Shown one piece after another: positions 1 to 9,814 of a DNA stretch of 64,000 nt (the stretch's first letter is position 1; each line of letters opens with the position of its first letter). The stretch lies in assembly GCA_039619475.1 (NCBI GenBank), contig CM077115.1, forward strand, positions 40,548,944-40,612,943, in the 5' to 3' direction. The position numbers were made by a program, and so were the translations under genes. The notes beneath the pieces were generated by a model. That model was given only the letters and a program-made list of their open reading frames with translations, made no database searches and had not been told where the DNA came from. The stretch is from Icerya purchasi. Its lineage: Eukaryota; Arthropoda; Insecta; Hemiptera; Monophlebidae.

Positions 1-27
1 CACTTTTTCTGACCTTATATCTGTGTA

Positions 28-28
<1 letters not shown>

Positions 29-96
<68 letters not shown>
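29..96. repeat. (TG)n/(TA)n compound microsatellite
   Basis: A run of TG dinucleotides passes into about 20 TA dinucleotides. Simple-sequence DNA with no coding content. Confidence 0.95.
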
Positions 97-104
<8 letters not shown>

Positions 105-1384
105 TGAATACACGAGTATTGAACATCAAATGAAATTGATAATACTGATGTATATCTCCTATTTTATATCACCGCACGAACAAGCAACCACATACTATAA
201 ATCAGAGCAGTAATTAAATAAAATCTGTTACCGCATATAATAAAATCTGAGCATAAAGAAATTTTCATGTGAAAAAAGATAATTCACATTCACTTGTTAA
301 AATGACTCTAAATATACCCATAAATATTTAATTAAATGTAATAAAGTACAAATACCAAATATTAATTTATACTTGCACAAGTTCGAAGGTACATTGATTT
401 TGATTGCAGTACATTATTTTAAACGAAAATTGTATACTTTTACGTTTCAGTCTTCTGTTTTTCTACCCAGTATATGTAACTGCTCATTGTATGCAGGTCT
501 AGACAAATTTTGGTCACGTCATTTTTATCTGAATACCAGATTACCAAAAGAAAGAGAACTAAGAATGATTTGATTTTTTTTTTTTTGATTGACGTACAAG
601 TATGCGTATATAAAATTTTCATGTATCATGGGCTGATATTAAATCTCCAGCGGTGATCTTTCGTTGTAACTTGTTGTAAATGACCTTGAATTTATAAAAT
701 CAGAAACCTCAAGCACGGTTACTTTATTATTGGTTTATTAAGTAATATAAGCGATGGAGTTAAGAAATTGATTGAATATAAATAAGTATAAGAAAAATAT
801 ATTCTGCAGTCTTATCGTAAGTCATTAAAAAAAAAAGAGAGAGAGAGAGAGAAATAGAAATATCTAACGTTACATCGTATTTCAATGTGTGTACAATTAA
901 GGTATTTTAGGAACCGATTAATTTTAACGCGGCATTTCGAGTAAATTAATATAGATAGTGCGGGGCGTCATTTAATTAAGAAACGTTTAATTTTATTTTT
1001 TATCGTTGACATATGGTTTCCATTATTTTTGCTCCTTTTACAGAAATTTATTTCTTACATTTCATGGTGCAATTTTAAAATCGAAATGATTATTCTTCAT
1101 AATTACATATTACATTATATTTTATCTTGCATTATTTAAATTCAAGCGTCGATAGTTCTCTTCTCTTTACATTGACAATCTACATTAGAAATAAGAGCGA
1201 ACTAGATCTTTTTTTTTTGTTAGATGGTGTTTATTATTATTTATTCTTAAATTGTTTTATTTTTATCGTCGTCAAATTCTTACGCCTTAATTTTCGTTTG
1301 CTTTGCTGATGATAAAACAGCATTTTTCTTGAACTGTATATTACTAATTTTCTATATATATCTAAGTTCCGATAAGTTATATTG

Positions 1385-1386
<2 letters not shown>
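97..1386. other. AT-rich non-coding DNA, probably Rab35 intron
   Basis: No coding exon is recognised here. The exons for the Rab P-loop, switch I and switch II should lie upstream of the Rab35 exon at 1524, but none of these motifs can be read in this stretch, so they probably lie before the window. A short (GA)n run sits near 835-852. Confidence 0.6.

Positions 1387-1424
<38 letters not shown>
1387..1424. repeat. (TA)n microsatellite
   Basis: About 19 TA units, roughly 100 bases before the splice acceptor of the Rab35 exon. Confidence 0.95.
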
Positions 1425-1426
<2 letters not shown>

Positions 1427-1523
1427 TATAATTCAAAATATAATTGTAGTTCAGTTTGCAGAAAAATTTTCCTTATATATTTTTTTATCATTTTCAAATG
1501 TATTTTATTCTTTATTCTTCCAG

Positions 1524-1648
1524 TTGGTAATAAAAATGATGCGCCAGATAGAAAAGTAGTTATTACAGAAGATGCTCAAAGATTTGCAGATCAGATGAAT
1601 ATACAGTTGTTTGAAACCAGTGCAAAAGAAAATATAAACGTTGAAGAG
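1524..1648 (+). CDS. Rab35: Rab35 small GTPase, internal exon
   Basis: The exon encodes the G4/G5 half of a Rab GTPase. It reads GNKND (the guanine-binding NKxD motif), then an acidic/basic linker, LFETSAKENINVEE (the SAK motif), and ends just before the usual Met-Phe of the last helix. NKND followed by PDRKVV and LFETSAKEN is the Rab35 signature; Rab1 and Rab8 differ here. The acceptor is a pyrimidine tract plus CAG ending at 1523. It splits the Val codon after its first base. The exon ends after GAG and is followed by GTTAAA, a weak but GT-type donor. The reading frame joins without a gap to the exon at 9683. Rab35 acts at the plasma membrane and endosomes in recycling and actin control (family knowledge). 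Identification is by motif reading only. Confidence 0.92.
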
Positions 1649-2238
1649 GTTAAAATTTAATTTATTTCATATTTTACAGTTAATATGTAATGTAATTTTT
1701 GAAATTTTGTTTAAATCAAAAATTAATTCTTAATATATTAAAATATGTTTCATAATGAAAAAAGTACGTCGCACGTTTCGAATACAGAATTACACATTTT
1801 CTTAATATTATTTTCAAATCTTTTCTTATTAAAATATATTTATTAAGTTGACGATTTGTTTATTATTGGGTGGCTAAAAGTAAATTTGCACGCGTTACGT
1901 GTTTTTGGAATCTAGTTTTGTTGAAGAAATTGCAAGGTGAAATAAAATGGCTTTATTTATTACTTTCTGCTGTATAATTTTTATTTCTTACTGAATATAA
2001 AATAACTGTCGTAACAAATGCGATGTCATTAGTAGATAAGCGATTAAAAATTTTAATGGTTATCAAAATTTACAGCATTAAATTTATCAGTACATACTAA
2101 AAATTAGAATATAACTACGAACACGAGGCCACCGTCAATACACTTTATATCATAAACTGGAAAACAATTATCGCTTTATTTTCAAGCTTAATATTAATTT
2201 ATTTCTGATATTATAATTCAACCATTTATGAAAATATA

Positions 2239-2997
2239 CGAGGGACACTCCAAAAGTAACTCTACACACGTTACCGTTCTCTGTATCTACTTACACTATC
2301 CCTTCAAAAATATGAGAATGTGTGTATGAAGGTGCTAGCCACTTATTGTAAAAATTTCAAGATAATCGGTTATGTTGCACGTGTGCTGTTGTGTTTCCAG
2401 TATGTCTGCGGTGAGTACTCCGTCGTCCAATTCTGACGTGCGAGCCGTTATTCGGGTTTTAATGATTGAAAATACGAATAGTGCCGAAATTTACCGATGT
2501 TTGTGCGCAACATATGGTGAAGGCAATGTAATGTCGAAACGTGCATCAATGGGTTGCCATGTTTAAGGCTGGTAGAGTGGAGACGAAAGATGAGGTTCGA
2601 AGCGGTCGACCATCGGACAGCATTAATGACGAAACCATAGCGCCGCGTCTTTCGTCTCCACTCTACCAGCCTTAAACATAGCAACCCATTGATGCACGTT
2701 TCGACATTACATTGCCTTCACTATATGTCGCGCACAAACATCGGTAAATTTCGGCACTATTCGTATTTTCAATCATTAAAACCCGAATAACGGCTCGCAC
2801 GTCAGAATTGGACGGCGGAGTACTCATCGCAGGCATACAGAAAGCACAACAGCACACGCGAAACACAACCGATTGTCTTGAAATTTTTACAATAAGCGGC
2901 TAGCACCCTCATACACATATTCTCATATTTTTGAAGGGATAGTGTAAATAGACACAGAGAACGGTAACGTGTGTAGTTACTTTTGGAGTGACCCTCG
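2239..2997. mobile_element. Foldback mariner (two inverted 5' ends)
   Basis: Two arms of about 350 bp (2239-2590 and 2648-2997) are near-perfect inverted copies separated by a 57-bp loop. The ends read CGAGGG.../...CCCTCG and are flanked by TA (2237-2238, 2998-2999), the mariner target duplication. Each arm encodes the same N-terminal helix-turn-helix piece of a mariner transposase. It reads VLMIENTNSAEIYRCL, then the continuation FKAGRVETKDEVRSGRPSD in a shifted frame. No catalytic domain is present, so it is non-autonomous. Confidence 0.9.
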
Positions 2998-3423
2998 TAT
3001 ATTGTTTCCATATATATATATATTTTTTTTTTTTGAGTTCGTTGACTTTTTTATTAACTACATTACACATTTTTTGATAAAATATTCTATTTTTTACCAT
3101 CAATTATTACAAATGTGCAATTTAATTTCGTTTTGAATAATTGCAATAAAAGCCCAAAATGTTTAGCTGCTAATAATTAGTAATCATGATTATTATTAAT
3201 ATTTGAAACGAAAAAAAAAAAAAAAAAGCTACAAAAATAGTAAAAAGAAATAAAACGCAAATAAACCATGAATATTCGCAAAGGTAATGTATTAAAAATT
3301 AAAACTATGCAACAGTTTTCAAACAAGGGGTAACAAACAATAATTTTGTTGAAGTTTTGAAACGTTGCGAATGTTTCATTTATATTTATATATTTAACGC
3401 TGTCTCACCTGTGTAACAAAACT

Positions 3424-3590
3424 TCTTTTTCTTCTTTTTCGTTAGCCATTATTAGTAAGGCCTCCCCCATTTTTTTCGAAACGCTGCGATCTTGTGCTTC
3501 TTCCCACCAGTTTGCTCTGAATTTTTGAACTTCATCTGTCCATCGTATTGTTGTCCTAAGGGTCGTTTGCCACCATCCTATAATTAATTA
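3424..3590 (-). pseudogene. LINE reverse transcriptase C-terminal scrap
   Basis: The minus strand reads IRWTDEVQKF, WWEEAQDRS and KKMGEAL. This resembles the region after the RT domain of insect endonuclease-reverse-transcriptase elements, which has an RWxDxI..W...AxDR..W...EA pattern. It is a short stretch with nothing recognisable on either side. It ends next to GTGAG on the minus strand, so a host exon cannot be excluded. Confidence 0.5.
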
Positions 3591-3787
3591 ATGTTTTTCT
3601 ATCTTAACGCACGAGTGTACGACTTGTGGTTAAAAAAAGAATACTTTTAGAAATATTAATTTATAAAATGAATAATTAAACTATTATATTGTGTGTAGGA
3701 CGCAATAATAAAGGGACGTCGCAAGCTACATCGCGGTGTATTCGTGAATTTACAGAATAGTTGGCATTTGCTTTTTTTCATGCTTAA

Positions 3788-5321
3788 GGGGTAATATTAC
3801 TTTGCGTTCACAAAATTTCGGGTGATTTTCTGAGACTTACCACGAACGATAGAAAAGAGATAGAGATATGAGGTGTTGTGCATATGGAAGTAGTAGTCTT
3901 TAACTACAAAAAACTTTGATTTATTTTAATTTGTACAATACAAAAAGCAGCAAAACGGGCGTACCACTCTACAGGTCACAATTTTTAATCTGGAACAAAA
4001 AACCAAAAAGTTTCTTAAAATATAGCTCAAAATGAAGTGAATAAGGCAGGGTTTTTTCGAAAAATTTATTTAATTTCTCGAAAAAATCGGTCGAAAATCG
4101 CATGTAAAATCTGTAAAAATCAATTTATCAAAAAAAAATTTTACGTTGTTCGCTGGAAAATCTTATTTTAAAGTTGCAGTTAAAATTTTAAGCCAATCGG
4201 ATAAAAATTGAGAGAGCTATTGGTACGCTCAGTTAGAAAAACACAGTTTCTAGATATTTCTGTTTAAAGTTTTGAGTAGTAGAATTTTGTTGAAATTTTC
4301 GTTTTACCTCTAATATGCTATGCCTGCTCCATATAATTGGCCTTCTAATTTGAAGTTTCCCTCCTCCTCATCCTTCCTTGTCGAAATTACGTCCCTGCGG
4401 CAGTTTTAGCCTCTTCGGTGAGCGATCGCTCGAACACGGAAATGCCTGTCGCATTGGCTTCGGTACAAAAATTGTAGCAATTTAATCCGATTGTTATGTC
4501 CAATAGATCCATAACTTGCATTAAACCGTTGTAACCATTGTTAAAGTATAAAACAGCTATATCGAGAACAGATTTGCCACTGGAGGTGTTTTTTGGCGCC
4601 ATAGACCACACAAGCGAACTCAAGCTTAGCTCGACGCTACCCGACACACAGTATTCTGCGCTTTCGCCATAAGCACGCGTCATTAGCTCTCGACCACCAC
4701 CACCACTCAGACACTAACGTGGTCTCTACCCCGACGCAACCGTACAAACGACCTGGGACTTGTTACCGAACACAGGGAAAGCATCCTTGACAAGACAAAA
4801 GACAAAGCAGCGATGCAACTTAGAACGATGTTCGAGAGATCGTGAATTTAATGATGCGACCGGAGATTAATTTTTAACTCAAATATTGTCAAAAGATAGC
4901 ACTGCAAATACCGAGTCCGTCTCAACAACTGATATACACTTGGAGAAGCTAAACACTTAACTGTTATACCTTCTAACGGACTTTCTACAAACAGCTGATT
5001 TCTCAGCCTCAAAATTGGGACAGAAGAGGCATCTACTACTATATTAATCAAAATTGAAAGCTGGAAGTTGAGAAGTGTCGGTATAATTCATATAAAGAAG
5101 AATAAAGACCTCAAACGCATGCTTCTCCGCAGATTCGAAAAACCGCTAATTTCGCTTCACGACTATATTCGGAAAAATGACTTTTTGACCCACTTACGAG
5201 TTTCCCCTCCCCATAATCAACTTTTTACATCACTCTTGGATACTCTTTAAGGGAGTGTTTAAGTCAATAAAAAAAAAAAAAAAAAAAAAACGTAAAAAAA
5301 ATCACAAGGTGATATTACCCC
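3788..5321. mobile_element. Kolobok-like DNA transposon (TTAA target)
   Basis: The terminal inverted repeats start GGGGTAATAT at the left, and the right end reads ATATTACCCC. Flanking TTAA sits at 3784-3787 and 5322-5325. Length is 1534 bp. The minus strand carries the tail of a transposase (4311-4683). A TTAA duplication together with G-rich termini and this protein tail fits the Kolobok superfamily. piggyBac also uses TTAA, but the protein is not piggyBac-like. An A-run sits at about 5270-5290. Confidence 0.7.
4311..4683 (-). pseudogene. Transposase C-terminus, Kolobok/Mutator-like domain type
   Basis: The minus-strand frame (98 codons from 4683) reads APKNTSSGKSVLDIAVLYFN, then NGYNGLMQVMDLLDITIG, and stops. 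The next frame continues with EGQLYGAGIAY and a stop at about 4312. From family memory, insect proteins with the 'Mutator-like transposase' domain end with a segment in which a SxxxVxxAvxxFNxG motif is followed by a Leu-rich helix and a terminal EGxLYGxGI. One frameshift near 4387 separates the two parts. The catalytic part of the protein is absent, so this copy cannot move itself. Confidence 0.55.
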
Positions 5322-5325
5322 TTAA

Positions 5326-6186
5326 TATCTTATGTATGATACATAAATTTCTCTGGTAGATGCAACACATAACTTACAGAAACACTAAATGTCTAAAATC
5401 GATGCCTAGAACTCAAACAGGTGTTTTTTGTTTTTTTTTTTTTTTTTTTTTTTTTAGTGATAATAATAAATATAAATTGTTTTATCTTTATAAATCGCAC
5501 TTCACACGGCTATATTAATGAGTGAAGTATTATTTCAATTTGAAATCTTTTGAAAAGGAATTTTGAACTTCTCTAAATATGTGGTTATAATTATTTAAAT
5601 TTATTGAAATATGAAACCGAATAAACTTACCTTTAGTTGTTTTTTTTTCGTTTGTTTTTTAATGATTCATGGCACAATTTTTTTCAGATCAAAACATGTA
5701 AAAAAATGTCAGTATCAAAAAAGCGCTCGGATACCGATAAACAAAAAAAAGAATAACTAACAAGGCATTTTTATTCTAGTAATACTTTTTTTTTTAATAT
5801 TTTTTTTAATAAATTCACCTTGTTGCAAATTATTTGAGAAACATCAATTTTTAAATTTCCTTTGTGTTGACACTTTATTAAAAATTATTTTACGGAATTC
5901 AATTTGAAAATTCTTCATTTATTTCGCTCTAACCATTTCTAGTATCGAAAATAAAAAATGGAGCGTTCAAACATTAAATCCGTTATTCGAAAATAATGAG
6001 AATGCAAAACACTTAAACGTTTTAAACGACGATGAAATGATTTGAAATTTTCCTGATCGACGCTCCATTTTCTTTGTCCCCATTCGCGTTCCGAAAAAAT
6101 TAAGCATTTTTGTACTGGAAGAAAACAATTAAAGTTGAAAAGGCGGGAGAGGGGCAAAGAAGGCGGAAGCGAACAAGAATAATTAC
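5326..6186. other. Intronic AT-rich DNA with poly(T) tract
   Basis: A T-run lies at about 5421-5455 and several A/T homopolymers follow. A minus-strand GGTAAG donor-like site lies near 5630, but the preceding codons are not convincing. No gene recognised. Confidence 0.5.
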
Positions 6187-6284
6187 CTGAAATGTAAAAG
6201 TTAATTGCTACCGAAACCAAAGCGGCATTATCTAATTCTACCATCAGACCACCAATAGTTGAGTCCTCGAACATTAAATCTTTG
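6187..6284 (-). CDS. Candidate exon of an unidentified antisense gene inside the Rab35 intron
   Basis: A 98-bp open segment on the minus strand is bounded by a good acceptor (CGCTTTTCCAG before 6284) and a good donor (TTCAG|GTAATT after 6187). It reads DLMFEDSTIGGLMVELDNAA and then LVSVAINFYIS, a well-mixed composition unlike the low-complexity translations nearby. The second half could be the start of a hydrophobic helix. I do not recognise the family. No partner exon was identified with confidence on the same strand, so it may be an orphan exon, a relic or a chance open stretch. Confidence 0.35.
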
Positions 6285-7378
6285 CTGGAAAAGCGAAAAC
6301 AATAAAGAATAATAAAAGTCTTTTGAACGGCAGTGAAAAGATTTCTCGAGATTTCTTTGATTAGTCATTTATGAAAACGGACATCGTTTAATTCCGAGAA
6401 GTTTCGCAATTGATTTAAACATCGATCTAAAAATACTTCATAGTTGGCAGTTTATTGAATTTATGCGCGAAACGTCTAATTCAGATTTGAATAACAATTC
6501 ACTTTTACAACCCGTACTAACTCAGCTGCGCATGGACGCCGGCGTTTACTCTCATATTAAACACTTGCAAAATCACAACAGTTTTATTTCCTACTTCAGT
6601 TGCCACACAGCCTGCGCTCGCAGTTACATAATAACCACAATCCGTTTCCACGGAATAATTTTACTTTTGAATGAGAACTGACTAACCATTCAGGTTTTAT
6701 GTTGTAAATTTTTCTTCAACTTTTAATGGTCTTTTCAAATAATCCAGACGGAGTTAATGGTCGCATATATTTCAAACCACCATTCTTCAATGTTACCGAA
6801 GGGAATCTAATTATATTCCTGTCGGTTGTTATCCTTAAAACAATTTTGATATTTCTAGAAAAGCTAATGTTTTTAATAAAACAACAAAGCGAGCAATATA
6901 AATTTAAATGCATAAATTTACGCGGCCTAAATGTTACGATTATTACCTTTATATTTGTTGAATACTACTTTAATGCTGTTATTACTTTGATGAACTGCTT
7001 TATACGATACAAGTATTCGTGTTTTACAATAAACGATTAATTGAAAATTTTCAGTCAGGTTATTTTTCATCGCCACAAGGTGGGCTGCCTTTTATCATCG
7101 ATATTCTTATGCTTACTATTTTTTACTCTTTCTTGTGTTTTCTCAAACGTTTATATTTCCCTTCCACGATATTATCTGCAATTTCATTTCTTTTTTTTTT
7201 TGATCTATACTTTTTAGTATTCGGTGTTTTATACATCACTAATCCTAAAAATAAAATTTATTTATTTTTTATTTTTTTGAAAATATATATTCATTTATCA
7301 CCGTTTACACATTGTTCCATCACGCTAGACGCTTGTCAACTAGTTTCCTTATATCTAATAATTTTTATACTGTATTAC
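6285..7378. other. Intronic DNA without a recognised gene
   Basis: Several open frames occur on both strands. One on the + strand at about 7052-7390 follows an acceptor-like TTGAAAATTTTCAG and reads YFSSPQGGLPFIIDIL before dissolving into T-rich, Phe/Leu/Ile-rich translation. It looks like composition rather than a gene. I make no functional call. Confidence 0.4.
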
Positions 7379-7738
7379 TTATTAATTACAACGTAATTCT
7401 TAGGCTACCCCCGTTAGAAAAAATGTCCCAATTTTATGTAACGTTTGTTATATTTTATAGAATTTTTGTTATTGTTATTTAAAAAATGTCACAATTTTAT
7501 GTAATGAAAAATGTAACGAAAAAATGTCTTAATTTTATATAATGAAAGTTAAAGGTTAGGATAGGATTTTTGTGATCATGTTATTTTTTGTGTGTGTTGA
7601 TGCCAATAAGAATTACATTGTAAATTTTGATCATTTTATGCAAAGTGTAGAAGAGAAAGAGACGGAAATGAAAGCAAGAGGGGTCAAGGGGCACAGCCCC
7701 TTGCGAGGCCAAAATGGCCGAGTTTATTATATATATAT
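7379..7738. repeat. Dispersed (TA)-tailed repeat, copy A
   Basis: About 360 bp. It begins with a small palindrome (AATTAC-AAC-GTAATT) and ends with a perfect hairpin (CAAGGGGC-ACA-GCCCCTTG, 7684-7702), then GGCC-AAAAT-GGCC and a (TA)n tail. Copies B and C lie at 36545 and 63475. The tail of copy A is broken by the TIR element starting at 7739. Class not established. Confidence 0.85.
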
Positions 7739-9289
7739 GTGACCTGATCTACGAAAATCGGGCTGGTGTGCGAAAAAAAGTTTTCGAGATAAACGCGTTT
7801 AAAGTTGAGGGTGGTAGCGCGGTGTTACGTGTTGCTACGACAGCACTATTTTTCCACTACTTCTTTCTCAGCACATCTGCCAGATGTTTTGTGACCATCT
7901 GTATGCAGTGATGCTTTTATAAGAAATATTACCACAGCTAAATCGAACCAATTTCCCTGTAGTGTTGCTAATTTCTTTGTCCGTGAAAGAGATATAATGA
8001 TATTGCTTGTACTTCGTTATCAAATCATTTTGGAATCGTGATGTTTTTAATTACGTGAAATGGTTTTGCATTGTGAATATTAATTAACTGTCCTGATGAA
8101 GCTGTTTTAATTTCAATAAAGTGAAAAATGTGTTCGGAAGAAGTTAAAGAGAAGAGCTTAGTAATACAGAGAAATTCTGATAACTTGGATCATCAACATC
8201 AACTTGTTCATAACAATGATGAAGAAAATCCAGATGAAATTCGTACCCTCAGCTCTTGGAATAATTTTGAAATTATCTCTCCTAGATGCAGAGGGGAAAA
8301 AAATAGTTTTAAAATTTTTTGAAGAACCTTGTTGTAATTGAAAATGTAATATTTCAATACCACGAGATGTGATCGAGAAATCGAGAAATAATTTTTCAAA
8401 ATTAGATAAAGAACAGCAAAATTTAGTCATATTGAGCCAAATTGAATCAGGTAGAACAAGTAATGTTTTAGATAAGGTTTATGAGGAGATCTGCGGACGA
8501 AAAAAATACGGAAAAATAAAAGAGCTCGAAACCTGGTATCATTGGACCACCTACCTAAAGCAGTTTTATAAATCTTTAGTAGGAATCACAAGTTTCCACC
8601 ACTTCGAAATTTCCTCAGATTGCGTAGCAGCAAAAATGTATGCGAACAGTGACCATATAAACAAATTTCAATTACTACTACAACTTATTGATGATGAGAT
8701 GCCTGAGAAAATCACTCCAAAAGGTTTAGATTTAGAACGCCAATGGTACCTTTACAATAACATTAGAAGTTTAGTTTCTGATATCGCTAAAGCTGATATT
8801 GTAGCGCCATTACCTGAAAACCCCTTAATTAAAGAACCGAAACGGAAAGCAGATGATAATTTGCCGAAATCAGAATTGAAGATGAAAAAACAAAAACCAA
8901 AACAACCGAAACAAGATAAAAATTTTGCAAAATCAAAAACAAAAATAAGACTGAAGTGGCCGTGGCAAAGAAAAGAAACAAACCCGATGAAAAATACAAT
9001 AAACCCTATCCAGAAACCTCAACACCAAGGAAAATAACTCGCAAGAAGTAGTTTGTACTAATTTTTATTAAAAAATTGATTATTTTTTTTCTATTGTAGT
9101 TTTTCACTTCTTGTATGTTTTTTTTGAAGTTTTTGTTTTCTTTTAAAACACGATTTGTGAAGAGTGTAATAAAGATAGAAATCTGAAGTTTGTTTCATTG
9201 AAAAGAGCGTGCTTTCTTCTATAAGAATAGCCAAAAAAGTGAAAATTGATTTTTTAACACATTAGCCCGGTTTTCATAGACCAGGTCAC
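7739..9289. mobile_element. Unclassified TIR DNA transposon in a (TA)n target
   Basis: Terminal inverted repeats of 26 bp with four mismatches: GTGACCTGATCTACG at the left, and the reverse complement of the right end reads GTGACCTGGTCTATG. Both continue through GAAAA to GGGCT. Length is 1551 bp. It sits inside TATATA on both sides, so the target duplication (2, 4 or 6 bp) cannot be fixed. It carries one decayed gene. Confidence 0.85.
8128..9037 (+). pseudogene. Decayed protein gene of the TIR element
   Basis: An ATG at 8128 opens 64 codons. The frame then shifts near 8280 and reads LDAEGKKIVLKFFEEPCCN, stop, KCNISIPRDVIEKSRNN, and stays open to 9037 (222 codons from 8369). One frameshift and one TGA therefore break a product of about 300 residues. 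The Cys cluster (CCNxKC) followed by a short helix resembles the N-terminal cysteine domain seen in several insect transposase-like proteins. The last 70 residues are Lys-rich (PKRKADDN, KMKKQKPKQPKQ) and look like a nuclear or DNA-binding tail. No DDE core is visible, so this may be an accessory protein or a truncated transposase. The boundaries match the element, not the host gene. Confidence 0.6.
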
Positions 9290-9682
9290 ATATATACTTA
9301 TCGCCGCGCAAGTATTTTGTTACAATTTATCCTATTTTTTACTTATTTATAACTAATTTATTATTTATTTAAATTTTTTTAAATTATAAATCTTATCGAT
9401 TGTTAAAATTAACTAGTTAAAGCCAATACATACAAATATATTAAATTTTAATAGCATCAGTTTTCTCTTAAGCTGGCAAATTTATTTTTATTTTTATAAG
9501 CGCAGGCAAAGATAGAATATTTGCTTTAAAAATAACTTTGTTTATGTCGATGGGTTGAATTTTCGACGCCAAAAATAAAAACAAAAAAAAAAAACTTTGT
9601 CTAAATGAACCCAACTAAAATGCGTTTAACTATTTCGTGTTGAAAAAATGGTTCATTTGCTTTAATATATTTAAATTTACAG

Positions 9683-9814
9683 ATGTTTATGGCGATAACA
9701 AGACAAGTATTGAGGTCTAAAAAGGAACGCAAGGAACGTCAAGCAAACCAGAATAACGATGTAGTCAATTTAAGAAAAAGTCACACGAAATCTAGCAAAA
9801 GAAGATGTTGTTAG
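9683..9814 (+). CDS. Rab35: Rab35 small GTPase, last exon with prenylation motif
   Basis: An acceptor (TTTAAATTTACAG ending at 9682) is followed by a 43-codon open frame and a TAG stop at 9812-9814. The peptide starts MFMAITRQVL, the last alpha helix of a Rab after SAKEN..NVEE. It continues through a basic hypervariable tail and ends SSKRRCC, a Rab-type dicysteine tail for geranylgeranylation and membrane anchoring. Start phase 0 fits the exon ending at 1648, so the two exons join as VEE-MFMAI. The combined 84 or so residues match the C-terminal half of Rab35 in length and order. The stretch is too short to stand out as an open frame by itself and was found by looking for the expected Met-Phe after the upstream exon. 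Confidence 0.93.
   Translation: MFMAITRQVLRSKKERKERQANQNNDVVNLRKSHTKSSKRRCC

Larger units (their letters stand above)
1649..9682 (+). other. 8.0 kb Rab35 intron filled with mobile elements
   Basis: It lies between the two Rab35 exons. From 5' to 3' it contains a foldback mariner, a LINE scrap, a Kolobok-like element, a candidate antisense exon, a dispersed (TA)-tailed repeat and a TIR transposon. The last 390 bases (9290-9682) are plain AT-rich sequence. Confidence 0.85.

Noticed and set aside
373..573. 66-codon frame as an upstream Rab35 exon
   Set aside because: It has none of the Rab motifs (GxxxxGKS, WDTAGQE, YYRGA) expected upstream, and the splice signals around it do not frame it.
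2372..2866. Two separate small genes in opposite directions with near-identical proteins
   Set aside because: They are the two arms of one inverted-repeat mariner element, not independent genes.
7052..7396. 125-codon hydrophobic open frame on the + strand that could look like a membrane protein
   Set aside because: After the first 25 residues it is Phe/Leu/Ile/Tyr-rich translation of T-rich DNA. It has no charged-loop pattern or known motif and runs into the start of a repeat.
8369..9037. The 222-codon frame as a host gene nested in the Rab35 intron
   Set aside because: It lies between matching 26-bp terminal inverted repeats and is broken by a stop and a frameshift upstream, so it belongs to a dead transposon.
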